A stretch of 64,000 bases of DNA from Dama dama (Eukaryota > Chordata > Mammalia > Artiodactyla > Cervidae), in contig NC_083696.1 in NCBI RefSeq assembly GCF_033118175.1, forward strand, positions 38,301,001 to 38,365,000, written 5' to 3'. A model generated the notes under the pieces. That model had not been told where the DNA came from. It saw only the letters and a program-made list of their open reading frames with translations, and ran no database searches. Shown one piece after another: positions 50,801 through 63,600 of this stretch (position 1 is the first letter of the stretch; every line of letters starts with the position of its first letter). A program made the position numbers and the translations under genes.

Positions 50801-53800
50801 TTCTATGTATAAGTTGTTCAAAATTTTTGTGTGGCTAAATCAATTTCTTTTTTTCAGTCAAATCTCTGGTATTTGACTCAGAAAGACTTCTTACACACTT
50901 CTTACACTTCACATTGTATAAAACTTTTATTTTTCTATAGTACTTTAAGATTGCTGGCTCTTAACCTTTTATGTGTTATCATCTGGAATTTACGATGGTT
51001 TAAGTTGGGAGATGAGGATTTAACCTAGGTTTCTAAAATGGTTGGCTAATCTTGAACAATAGCTTTTGCATGGCTTATCTTTCTCCATTGATTTTTTTAA
51101 ATTAATATCATTTAAAAATAATATAACCATATTATTGGGGTTGGTCAAAAAAGTTTGTTAGGGAATTTTTCCATAACATTTTATGGAAAATCCTGAACGA
51201 ACTTTTTGGCCAACCCATTACTTATTATTAATAAAATCACATTAACTCAAATGTCCTTGGGTCTAGTTTCTGGAATTCTCAGTTTTATCACACTGATCTG
51301 TAATAGTGTCTCCACACTGGCCGAGACAGTCATCTTTTCTCACTGACACGACTGTCTCGTTAGGCATTAGATCCAGCAATGCTCCCACCGCCTGTGCGAG
51401 GTTAAGTGGCACATGCCTGCTGGGGTCAGTCATGATGTTCACATGCACGCTCACTCAGCTACAAGGGATGGAGAACAGCTCTCTAGCCTCCCCCAGCGGC
51501 CCTCTCAGGGCTCCAGCTCCTGAGGCTCAGTAAGGGGCTTGAGTGCAGGTCGGGGGGGAGTCCTTGCAGCCACTCCTGGCTCGGCTTTCCTCCACTGGCA
51601 GGAACCCAAGGATCAGTCCACCCTTCACTCCCACCAAGCGTGTTCCCCAGACCTACAAGAGTATCACCTAGAAGCCTATTAAGTGGAGACTGCAGACCCA
51701 TCAGAGGGCGTTCTGCATTCATCCCAACAAGATCCCAGGTGATTCATGTGCGGGTTACAGTCTGAGAAGCCCTGTGCTGTCCTACTTAATTCCCGGTCCT
51801 CTGTGAAAACTGTTCCATACAACAAAGTACAGGTAGACTATGGCATTTATACGGTACCATAACCCGGTAGATTTGTCCCTTATATTGCTTCAGTCATTTC
51901 TGTAGAATCAGAAGAAGTTAGGTTATCCTCTTAAATTGGACTCTAATATGAGGATTTTGAATCTAGTCTTCTGTCAGCTCCTCTCAATCCTCTCATCTAA
52001 GAGTTCTCCTTGTCTAACCAGGCAAAAGGTTCTGAGCACTTGGTTCTGTGTTAATGCACCTCCCAAAGGCCTAACCCAGGTCTCAACTAACCTGGGTAAG
52101 TGCCAAAGTACTTACTGTTGAAAGGGAATAAAATGCTGCTTTTCTTCATCATCCACCTTGCCATGTACAATATCAGTAATATCCATCACTAGGAAAAAGA
52201 TAAAACTTAATTAAAGAAACAAACTGCTGGGCTTCCCAGGTGGGGCTAGTGGTAAAGAACCTGCCTGCCAATACAGGAGACATAACAGATGCGGATTTGA
52301 TCCCTGGGTTGGGAAGATCCTCTGGAGGAGGGCGTGGCAGCCCACTCCAGTATCTGCTTAGTCCCTCCTTCACTGTTCATGTGAAACTATCACAACGCTG
52401 TTAATCGGCTTTACCCCAATACAAAATGTTTTTGGTGTTAAAACAAAGAAACATAAAATTGAAAAAAAAAAAAAGAAGCTAATTACTTCAGGCCTCAGTG
52501 AGGAACTCTGGAAAATTACAGTATCAGCAAACACAGAATCCTGGAGGAAGAGAGAGCAGGCAGAGATGTTTCTTTATTTTTTTGTCAATGATGACTCCCA
52601 GCGTCCCTAGGCTGGCAGAAGAACAATTCATCAGGGTCCTCGGCAGCGGTCTGGGTGTTCTCAGATCAACCCTGCAGACTACCCTCTTTAAAAACTCTAA
52701 TATCCAGGACATGCAGGCAGCCTGGATGTCCACTGACAGATGGATAAGATGTGGTACATATTTACAATGGAATATTATTCGGCCATAAAAAGGAATGAAA
52801 CTGGGTCATTTGTAAGTGATGTGGATGGACCTAGAATCTGTCATACAGAGTGAAGTAAGTCACAAAGAGAAAAACAAGCATCTTACATTAATGCATATAC
52901 ACGGAATCTAGGAAGATGGTTCTGTTGAACCTATCTGCAGGAATAGAGACACAGACATAGAGAAGAGACTTGAGGACACAGCAGGAGAAAGGAGAGAGGG
53001 GGATGAACTGAGAGAGGAGCACTGACTATTCACACTACCACGTACAAAACCCACAGCAAGCAGGCACCTGCTGCACCGCACAGGGGGCTCCGCCTGGCGC
53101 TCTTGATCCAGAGCGCTGGGAGGGCGTGGGAGGGAGGCGATCTATGTGTACACGTGGCTAGTTCGTGTTGTTGCAGAGCAGAAACAGGCACAACACTGTA
53201 CAGCGATTATCTTCCAATTTTAAAAAACAAATAAAAAAAACTCTACTAGACCAAGTTGCTTGAGTCACATGACACTGACAATTTTTAGTAAGCCCACATT
53301 CTAAGACACAGAGAATGCATTTTTTTTTTTGGCAGGAGTGTCAACAGAATGAAAGACCTGGGAGAGGAACTCAAGACTTGGAAGTGGCCCACTGTCCCTC
53401 TGATGTGACATTTTCTCACCTGGCTTCTACATAAATGAAGGGCAGCAGGTCATTAGCAGCACAGATTAGAAGACCATATATTGATTTGCTCTTTCACATA
53501 TGAGAAGAGCTATTAAGCAAGCACTGTGCTAACCCCACTGGGTATATTATCTTTTTTATAGAAATATTAGTATCAGCCCTACTTTAAGAGATGAGAAGGG
53601 AGGCTCAAGAGGGAGGGATATATGTATACTTATAGCTGCCTGGCATTGTTGTTCAGTAGAAGCCAACACAACATTGTAAAGCACTTATTCTCCAATTAAA
53701 AAAAAAGGGGGGGGGCGGTTTCTCTGGTGGTCCAGTGGTTAAGAATCCACCTTGCAATGCTGGGGAGGTGGGTTGGATCCCTGGTTGGGGAACAAAGATT

Positions 53801-54628
53801 CCACATGTTGCGGAGCAGCTAAGCCTGCATGCCACCATGAAAGGTCCCGCATGATGCAGCGAAGATATTGTGTGCCGCGACTAAGACCCAGTGCAGCCAA
53901 ATAAATAAATAATAATAAATTTTAAAAAGAGAGATGAGGAAACTGACCCACAGGGAAACGTAGGTAATTTTCCCTAGGTCAGAAGTGTTACATGGTTAAA
54001 ATCAGGGTATGAACCCAACAGTGATCACAGGGCAAACCATTTAACCAAACTCTGCCTGCTCCCTAGAGAACTAAGAAGTGGGGCATTGACTCCACAGGCA
54101 GCTGAGGGTAGACAAGGCCCCGAGGCAAGAGGCCATCAAGCCTTGGTTAATAAATTACAAATTAGTCATAAAACATACAGTAATAATCCACGCCCTAGGT
54201 AACCTGTTTGGAAATTAAAAGAAATACCAAGCTATGAGACAATAATCATAAGAAAAATTAAGGAAACAGGAGGAAATGCTTGCTCAAAGTAACCTAAATA
54301 CATAATGTATTAGGCTTGTTAGTGTAAGGAAGCTGTGAAAAGCAGGCATGACATCAACTTGCTGTCAGCTCTTAGAAGACCCCTGCAAACATTGTAAGTG
54401 CATACACACACACAGACAAATACTGCAAAATTTGAATTTAAAACCCCAAGTAGGCAATGCATTTGTGGACATCATCTAGTTACTGCTAACCTCTGCTGAC
54501 GTTTGGCATCAAGGCTTAAACTAATCTCCATGCCTTGAACATACACACACACACACACACACACACAGAAACACAGGAGCAAATAAAAGCCTCAAGCTTG
54601 ATGTTCCAATCTCCTTAGCCATGCCTTG

Positions 54629-54676
<48 letters not shown>

Positions 54677-57600
54677 CACAGGAGCAAATAAAAGCCTCAA
54701 GCTTGATGTTCCAATCTCCTTAGCCCAGTTTGAAGGACAATGACCTTGAAAACGCCTTCAACTTCTATGAAGCAATAGATTGCTGTTTAGGTGGCTAAAT
54801 AGTCCTGGGCCAGGGCTGCTTGCCTTTCCTGGGATTTCATTTTAATTCATTATCACGAATAGTGCTGTCCCCTCTAGACACAACCTGGCCGACCTTGAGA
54901 GGAAGGGGTGGGTGCAGGGCGGTTCAAGGAACCCACAACGCATACAGCCTCCTGGGGTACAGAGGCCACGTCACCAGCCAAGTGACCCACAGGTCGACCT
55001 TGGCAATGTGGAGTTTCCGGGTCCTCATCCCAGGAGCAGGATTGATGGCTTTCAGAACTACTTAGTGACCAAAATGTCAGAGTAAGACCAAAAATATATA
55101 TCCTTCATTTAAACTACAGAGGAAAATGGAGGGCCTCCTGGAAGGTTATGGAGTCTGATTGAAGCCAATGACCCTCTTTGAAAGCAATGCTGCCTTTGAT
55201 GAGTAAATTTCCTAGACAGGCAAATAGCTTTCCAAGGAGAATTTTATTCAGATAAGATCAATATGTGGCTACAGGCAAGGAAGATTCCAACAGACAAACA
55301 GAGGCTTTACCCAGAGGCTTTACGCAGAACCTGGCAGTGAGGGAGAACAGGGGGTATCTACACGGGCACCACCGGAAGCTAGTAACCAAGTGGGGAGCGT
55401 GGGGCATCTGAGGTTAACACTTACAACCAAAGTCATTGTACACTGTCTCTGGGTCTTCTCTTTCCTTCCTCCCTCTTTTCTTTCTTTTAAATTATTTTTA
55501 TTGTGGAAAAATAAATACATAGCGCGGGGCCTCCCAGGTGGCGCTAGCAGTAAAGAACCCACCTGCAAATGCAAGAGACCTAAGAGACTCGGATTTTCAA
55601 TCCCTGGGTTGGGAAGATCCGCTGAAGAAAGAAATGGCAACCGGCTCCAGTATTCTTGCCTGGAGTATCCCATGGACAGGGGGACCTGGCAGGTTACAGT
55701 CCATGGGGTTGCAAAGAGTCAGACATGACTAAAGCAACGCAGCATGCACGCACACATACATAACATGAAATTTACCATTTCGACCATTTAAAAGTGTACA
55801 GCTCAGTGGCACTGAAAACTTTCACCCTGGGACTTCTCTGACAGGCCTGTGCTTAAGATTTTGTCTTCTACTGTATAGCACAGGCAACTCTACTCAATAC
55901 TTTGACCTATATGGGAAAAGAATCTAAAAAAGAGTGGATATATGTATATGTGTAACTGCTTCACTCTGCTATACACCTGAAACCAATACAACATTGTAAA
56001 TCAACCATGGTCCAATAAAAACTTTTAATAGAAAAGAAAAAAAAGACTTCATCTTCTAATGCAGGGGGTGGGGGCTCTATTTCTAGATAGGGAGCTATTA
56101 TGCCACATGTCTTGTGGCCAAAGAACCAGATACATGAGCAGCAGAAGCAATATTGTAACAAAAATCAATAAAGATTTTAAAAAAGGTCCACATCAAAAAA
56201 AGTCTTTAAAAATTAAAACGTTCACACTGTCACGCAGCCATCACCACTATCTACCTCCAGATGTTTTCCTCTTCCCAAACAGAAACTCTGTACCCCTTTA
56301 AAAAACACCTTCTCATTGGGTCCCCTCACCCTGTCACCTGTGTCTCCAGGAACTACCATTCTACTTTCTGTCTCTGTAAATGGGATCGCTCTAGATTCCT
56401 CATAAAAGTGAGTTATCATACAGTATTCATCTTTTTGTGACTGGCTTAATTCACTTAACGCAGCATCCTCAAAGTTTCTTCATGTTGAAGCATGTGACAG
56501 AATTTTCAAACTGCTTCAGGCTGTTCCACTGTAGGGAGAAACCCTTTTGTTTATCCATTCATCCATCAACAGACACCTGGGTTACTCCTACCATTTGGCT
56601 ATTGTGACCAATGTGCTGCTGTAAACAAGAGTCTAAGGATGGACAGGTACACACTGCTACCTTTAAAATGGATAATCAACACGGAACTACTGTATACAGT
56701 GCATGGAACTCTGCAAGGCCATGGGACAGCCTGGATGCAAGATGGGTCTGGGGGAGAATGGATCCATGTATCGGTATGGATGAGCCCCCCTACACGGTTC
56801 ACCTGAAACTATCCCAACATTGTCAATCGGCTATACCCTAAGACAAATAAAAAATCCAAAAGAAAAAGATAACCAAGATTGATTTATTGTATAGCATAAG
56901 GAACTCTACTCAATATTCGGATAACCTACATGAGAAATGAATCTGAGAAAGAATGAATATATGTATAACTGAACAATTTGCCATACACCTGAAACTAACA
57001 CAACATGGAAATCAACTGTACTCCAATCAAGGATTTTTTTTAAAAGTTGAAAGAACTATAGACCCTGATTTGACTTGGTTTGAGTGCAGGGAAGGAGGAT
57101 TGCTGGATCCTAAGTTCTACATTTAATTTTTTTAGGCCCCCATCACACTGTCTCCCCAGCAGCCACACCCTGTTGCGTCCACCTTGGGGCCTTTCTGTAC
57201 CTGCGACGCCAAAGGGTCTCCGGAGCCCACATGTGTGTTTCTTGCCCTCCTTCAGCTCCATGTGGCCGACCCGAACAATCTGGCACACGAGGCTGATGCG
57301 GGGCCGGATGAGGTCTGTGCTGCTAAGGTCCTGCGGGGCAGAAAGCAAAGAAGAAGGAGGTCACGTTGCATCACCCTCTCACCTCATTTTTCCTGTTCAC
57401 TCTACAATGAAATACTGTTCAGAGCATACTTTTTAAACATTATTTATTTGTTTATTGGCTGTAACTGTCTTTAGTTGGGGCATGTGGGATCTAGTTCCCT
57501 GACCAAGGATCGAACTCGGCTTCCTAGCGTTAGAAGCCCAGAGTCTTAGCCTCTGGACCACCAGGGAAGTCCCCAGAGCACCATTCTTAATGCTCAAATA

Positions 57601-60600
57601 TCATAATGACTCCTCTCCTCCCCCCATCCGCATCCAGCCAAGATGCGGCATCATAGGAAAATGACTGTATTTTAAAAAAGAATTAAAAAAAAAAAAATTC
57701 CCCAGCTCCTACTTCAAATTTATAAATCAGATCATATTCATCCTCAAGTCTTCAGCTTATTCAAGGCCCTTTGTCACATCCACTTTATATCCTGCCAGGG
57801 CATATCTGAACACCAGGCACCTTCCAGTGCCAAATGAAATTAAAACTTATGAGACACTGACATTTATTTTGTATGCACATAGGCTGGTGATATTTCATTT
57901 TACCTTCCAAATAATCCTGTGAGGCAACTATAACACAGAAATTTACATGCTCTGCTTTCTGTAATTATTCCTCTGTTTTCTGAGAGGTATCCATTGAGAG
58001 CTTCTCAGAGTGTGTTGATTAATGAGAAATGTGTGGATGAAATGTCTCTGTCTTTTTGTGGCTCATGCTCTAAGCTTTTTTGTACTCCTAGGATGGGTGA
58101 GTAAACCCACAAAGCTCACATAACTCATTCACCTTAACATCAGAAATGATTTAACTGCATCTCAAATTCTTTTCATGAAACAGCTTCCCAAGGCCTCTTT
58201 ACTGAATCAAGAAAGAACTTTTTAAACAATCAGTTCACATCTATTCTCTATAATCAAGTTAACTCAGGGCTCCAAGCTAGGAATATATACCGGTGACAGT
58301 ATCAACCTTGAGTTTCTACTCTAGATTTTGTGAGGCTTCTGTTAACAGAGAGACTTCAAGTGCCTCAGACAGTAAGAATCTGCCTGCAGTGCCGGAGACC
58401 TGGGTTCGATCCCGGGGTCGGGAAGATGCCCTGAAGAAAGGAATAACTATCCACTCCAGTTTTCTTGCCTGGAGAATTCTATGTACAGAGGAGCCTGGTG
58501 GGCTGCAGTCCATGGAGTCGAAGAGTTGGACATGACTGAGAGACTAACACACAACACAAGCGCCTGGTGACATGTACTGGAGCGCACCGACAGTATTTAA
58601 TAACATGCAGTCGTTCACAAATGAACTTTCTGTTCATGTTTAAGGACCAAGGAATCAGTCACGTTTTACCTAATAGAAAAAGTTGGACATGAATTTGCAT
58701 ATAGGAAGAGCCTACTTGGTAGGGGGAGGAGGGAGGGTGAGTGAATCACAGCTATTCTGAAATAGTGTTAAATAAAAGATGGACCAACAATTTAATAATA
58801 TCTTAAAAAAAATTTTTTTTTAATAATGTACATACTGACTGATAAATGTCTTTTTATTTCAGGGAAAAAAAAAAAACACATATCTCAGAATTGAGGAAAT
58901 ACTGTTTTGGGGAAGAGTTCTAGACTCTTTCTCGTCCACACTTACTAAGTGGTAAAGGTATGGATGGGTCAGTGCAGGGACAGAAACAGACCACTCTCGT
59001 CCCAGGGGTAGAGTTTCAATGGACAGAACGAACAATGAGAAGTTGGAAGGAAGGGAAGGAGGAAGAACAAGCCTGTACTCGTGTTACAGGAAGAACAAAA
59101 TCTGATTGCACATTGGATCTGTTTACTTTAACCTTTGCTCCCATAGCTTTTGTTCACTGAAAGGATTCCGTCTACACATAATGGCCTGCCTCAGGGCCAC
59201 AGTGCCTTTGTTCAGGGAAACATCCTGATCCTGTCCACCCGGGAAGGGCTTCAAGGCAGAAGAAATGAACACATCCCCTCCCCGAGGCTGGCCATTCCAG
59301 GAGATATTTGAGAGACTTAAGGACTTCCTCCCCTCCTCCCCCTTCCCTGTTCTATAAAAGAAAACTGGCATCCAGACCCTGATAAAATGGTTACTTTGAG
59401 GCACTAGTCTGCCATCTTCTTGGTCAGCTGGCTTTCCCAATAAAGTTGTTATTCATTGCCTCAACACCTTGTCTCCTGACTTACTGGCCTGTCCAGTGGC
59501 AAGCAGAGCAAGCCTGAACCTGGTAACACCCAGACCACTGCTCCTATCACTTCCTTTGGTACTTTAATCTTAGACTCTTGTTTTCTTTGCTCTAAGAGGG
59601 ACTAAGAAGAATAAGCAGACAAAATATAGGGGTGGCTTAAGGGAGGAAGAAAGGAAGAAAGGGGCGTCAGCATCTCTTTTAGGCTTACTGGGAGCTGGGA
59701 AACCCACCCACTGTTCAAAGCAGTTGGCAGCAGCTCCAGGACTTTTCAAGCACTGATGTCAAAAAAAGTGCAAGAACCCCAAGAGTTCCTAGCCTATGAG
59801 AAAGAGTCAGCAGATTCCAAGCCATAGCTCAATACATTTCCTGGCTCTCAATCCATAGACAGCAGCACACCTCCCACCGTGGGGAAATGGAGAAACAGAG
59901 GGAAAAGTCCATTAAAATACAAGCCAAAAGAAAAGTCTAGCCCGGTCTTTGCCAAGGCAGTAACTTTGACCTGGAAGACTCCTCTCTTTATCTGCACAGC
60001 TTACTCCCTCTTCAATTGGAAGTTCTTACTCCAAAGCTCCTTCTCAATGAGAGCAGCCCTGACTTACTTAAGACAGCAAGCCTCCCCCAGGCCAGAAACT
60101 CCCAATTCTCCCAAAGCACTCATGACCTCTAACATTCTGTACAAAGTACTCATCTACCTGATTATTATTGTCTGCTCCTTTGGGACAAAAAAACCTCCGG
60201 CGAATCAGGACATTCTTATCTGATGTGTTCACTGATGTATGTCAAGTGCCTAGAGCAGAGCCTGGTCTCTAACAGGTGCTCAATAAATATTTGGTGAATA
60301 AATGAGCGGATTATTCCTGCTAGAGAGATTATGAGAATTGTTATTTTCATGTTTTCAGTTTTTAAGTTTTCCATATACTTACCACATGTACTCGAAAACA
60401 CCATAAACCAAAGAAGGGTTAAACACAAGTAGGACTTACAGTAAAGACCGCTTGAAGGTTATTGAGCTTCTCAATTTCCTTGGGCATTCCGTTACTACCC
60501 CAACGAATTAGGTAGTTTTCACTGGTGAAGGGAAAGAAAAATATTCTCAGTGAGCACCTGAGTGGGGAGGAAGCTGCTCTCAGTACAGGCTTTATAGGGT

Positions 60601-63600
60601 CAAAAGGTGGTCCAGAAGAGCTCAGTGAAATTCAGGCAGGACTGAGGCCACACCAAGGACCATTCTCTGGGGTTCTGGCTGCAGCCCAGTTCCTAGAGGC
60701 ACGCTGAGTACAGCCCCATGACAAGCACTGCTCAAGATGGGCACAGACACAGTACATTTAGCAAAGCTGAAATTCATACAGAGGATTTGAGATGAAAGAA
60801 GGACTCCCGATAGGATCTGGTCGAGCGTACAGTGCTTGTCATGGGGCTGTACTTGGCGTGCCTCTAGGAACTGGGCTGCAGCCAGAACCCCAGAGAATGG
60901 TCCTTGGTGTGGCCTCAGTCCTGCCTGAATTTCACTGAGCTCTGTAAATCCATGGCTGATTCATGTCAATGTATGGCAAAAACCACTACAATACTATAAA
61001 GTAATTAGCCTCCAAATAATAAAAATAAAGCGAATAAAAGAATTGTTCCAAGTCCATTCCCTGGAATCCACATCAACACGCTCCCATAAGATTTCTATTT
61101 TAGAAACAATTTTAACTATCTTCTCAATAATAAATATGCTTTCTTAGCTGCTCACCAGCAGATGACTGTAGGTTGAACAAAGTCTATTATTATTCCTTCA
61201 AGTCTTTGAAATTTTATAACCATTACTTTTTTAGAGCAGTTTAGATTCATATAGCCAGTTGAGAGGAAGGTACAGACTTTCCTATGCCCCACTCCATTCC
61301 TGGGTTTCCCTGGTGGCTCAGTTGGTAAAGAATCTGCCCGTAATGCAGGAGACCCAGTTTTGACCCCTGAAATGGGAAGACCCCCTGGAGAAAGCAATGG
61401 CTACCCATTCCAGTACTCTTGCTTGGAGAATTCTATGGACAGAAGAGTCTGGCGGGCTACAGTCTATGGGGTCGCAGAGTCGAGCACGATGAGCGACTAA
61501 CAACACAACAGGACTCCACGCCCAGCCTCCCCCTTCATCAACAGCCCCCAGCAGAGACGTGGATTCATTGTCATAATCACTGAACCTACCCTGAGATGTC
61601 ATTATTACCCAGAGTCTGTGGTTTGCATTAGGGGTCGCTCTTGATGTTGGATACTCCATGAGTATGTAAAAATGGGTAAGGACACACATCCTCTACAACA
61701 GTATCATATCGGACAGTTTCACTGCCCTAAAACCCTCAGTGCTCTGCTGGGTCATCCCTCCCTCGCTCCTCTCCTACAGTTTTTGAATTCCTGCATCCCT
61801 GTCGCTGTGGTCTGATGAGTTTTTATTTAATTATTTTTAATTGGAGGATAAGTGCTTTATAATGTTGAGTTGGTTTCTACCATGTATCAACATGAATCAG
61901 CCACAGGTGTTCATATGTCCCCTCCTTCTTGACCTTCCCTCCCACCCCGTCCAGGTTGTCACAGAGCACTGGGTTTGAGCTCCCTGCATCATACAGCAAA
62001 TATCCACTGGCTATTGACTTAACACATGGTAACAGATATGTTTCCACGCTGCTCTTTCAGATCACCCACCCGGTCCTCCCCCTGCTGTGTCCACAAGTCT
62101 ATTCTCCATGTCTGCATCTCTACTGCTGCTCTGCAAACAGGTTCGTCAGTACCATCTTTCCAGATTCCATATATATGCGTTAACATATGATATTTGTTAT
62201 CTCTCTCTGATTTACTTCACTTTATATAATAGGCTCTAGGTTCATCCACCTCATTAGAACTGACTAAAATGCATTTCTTTTTATGGCTGAGTAATATTCC
62301 ACTGTATATATGTACCACAACTTCTTTATTCTGATGCGTTTTATGAGATTTCTAAGACCGAATGAAGACATGAACTATTACTGCAGTTTCAGTGGTCACT
62401 CAGAAAAGCATAGCTATTGTCCACTGCCTTGAAATCCTCCCCTTCTTCTCCATCTTCCCTTCTCAAACTCAGCAAAGAAATCCTCAGGGAGGTAGGTAGG
62501 TGAAGGTTGGGTATTTTCACAAGATTGACGGCAGACGACCTGGGTCTCCGCTACCTGATGAACTTGGACTGGTCCGGGTCATAGAGGGCCATGAACAACT
62601 CTGCATCTTCCCCGATATTGCAGACAAAGTTCTTGAAGTTCACGAAGAGGCCGTAGGTGTGGACAGCACTGAAGATGGACTGGCCCCGCAGATCCAGGTT
62701 CTGCAGAATGGACTGAACACAGAGGACGGGAGAGAAAATCATCTTGGTTTCAGCCAATGGGAAACACTGGCAAAGACACTGGCCTCCAAACGGGGGCCAG
62801 AGATAATTACTGGGTTGGCCAAAACATTCGCTCAGGTCTCTCCATTAGGAAGACACAGAAAAACACAAGCGGACTTTATGGCCAACCCAGTACCACCCCA
62901 AACAAGCACTTACTAAGAAAGTAAATGTGAGGAGACAAGTAATCAAGTGACCAAAATAGAATTATTATTTTTAATGACGGTCTTGTGAAAGGCCTTGAAC
63001 CCAAATAGTTTAATAAATGCTATCTAAAGAGCATATATCTAAAGATTATAATAACTCATGGTTTTAATGGCTTTGAGAAGTTCTCATCTCTCTCACAATG
63101 GCTTCTGGGGAAACCTCAAAAGCATAAAATTCATGATTCATTATCTTTCTTTGGGAGAATGACTCTCATCGTAAATAAGACTCCACTGGACAGGTCTGTC
63201 CTCAGCCATAGTTAGCCATTAGACCCAGAAACACAATGAAATGTCATTACAACTGTACTAAAAAAAATAAAATCTACAAATTAAAGAAAATAAATAGTAC
63301 TCTTCACTCATTAGAACAGAAAGATTGGAAGAACATACACCAAAACATCAGTATGGCTGGGCAGTCATAACGTAGGTGACTTTTTTCTTCTTCTGTACCT
63401 TTCAAATCTTTATTTATTGTCCAGTTACAATTTTTAAAATCTCCCAAAAACTTCATTTGTAAATATTATTGTTATTTCCTTTAGAAATCATAATCTATGG
63501 ACCAAATACAAAAGTTTAAACAGTCAAAGGGGTTCTCTCGCACCCAGTTCTACTCAGAGGCATCCATTAATGGTCAATTTCTTGGCTATCACTACAGAGT

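Larger units (their letters stand above)
48592..52115 (-). other. DOCK5: DOCK5 intron between window exons 6 and 5
   Basis: Positions 48592-49406, 49605-50170, 50598-51132 and 51221-52115 show no gene or repeat that I recognise. Three Bov-tA SINEs and one mariner-type miniature element are listed separately. Confidence 0.7.
52189..57200 (-). other. DOCK5: DOCK5 intron between window exons 5 and 4
   Basis: Positions 53236-53589, 53936-54527 and 54725-55525 show no gene. The intron otherwise holds old L1 tails, SINEs and a duplicated CA repeat. Confidence 0.7.
57331..60439 (-). other. DOCK5: DOCK5 intron between window exons 4 and 3
   Basis: Positions 57575-58358, 58550-59081 and 59529-59930 show nothing I can name. 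The intron also holds a CHR SINE, a Bov-tA SINE, a solo LTR and an L2 tail. Confidence 0.7.

Noticed and set aside
51263..51454. Minus-strand open frame of 63 codons (NLAQAVGALLDLMPNETVVS) that looks protein-like
   Set aside because: It matches no family I know, has no splice context in phase with DOCK5 and is short. The frame may be chance or a very old pseudogene fragment.
4337..58535. Many short open frames with CSLPCSSVHGIFPGKSTG-like or SCLENPTDGGAWWA-like peptides
   Set aside because: These are translations of Bov-tA and Bov-A2 SINEs on either strand, not genes.
4396..61509. tRNA genes suggested by repeated ggttcgatccctgg-type B boxes
   Set aside because: All of these lie in Bov-tA or CHR SINEs, which derive from tRNA. 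No complete cloverleaf with an intact acceptor stem was seen.
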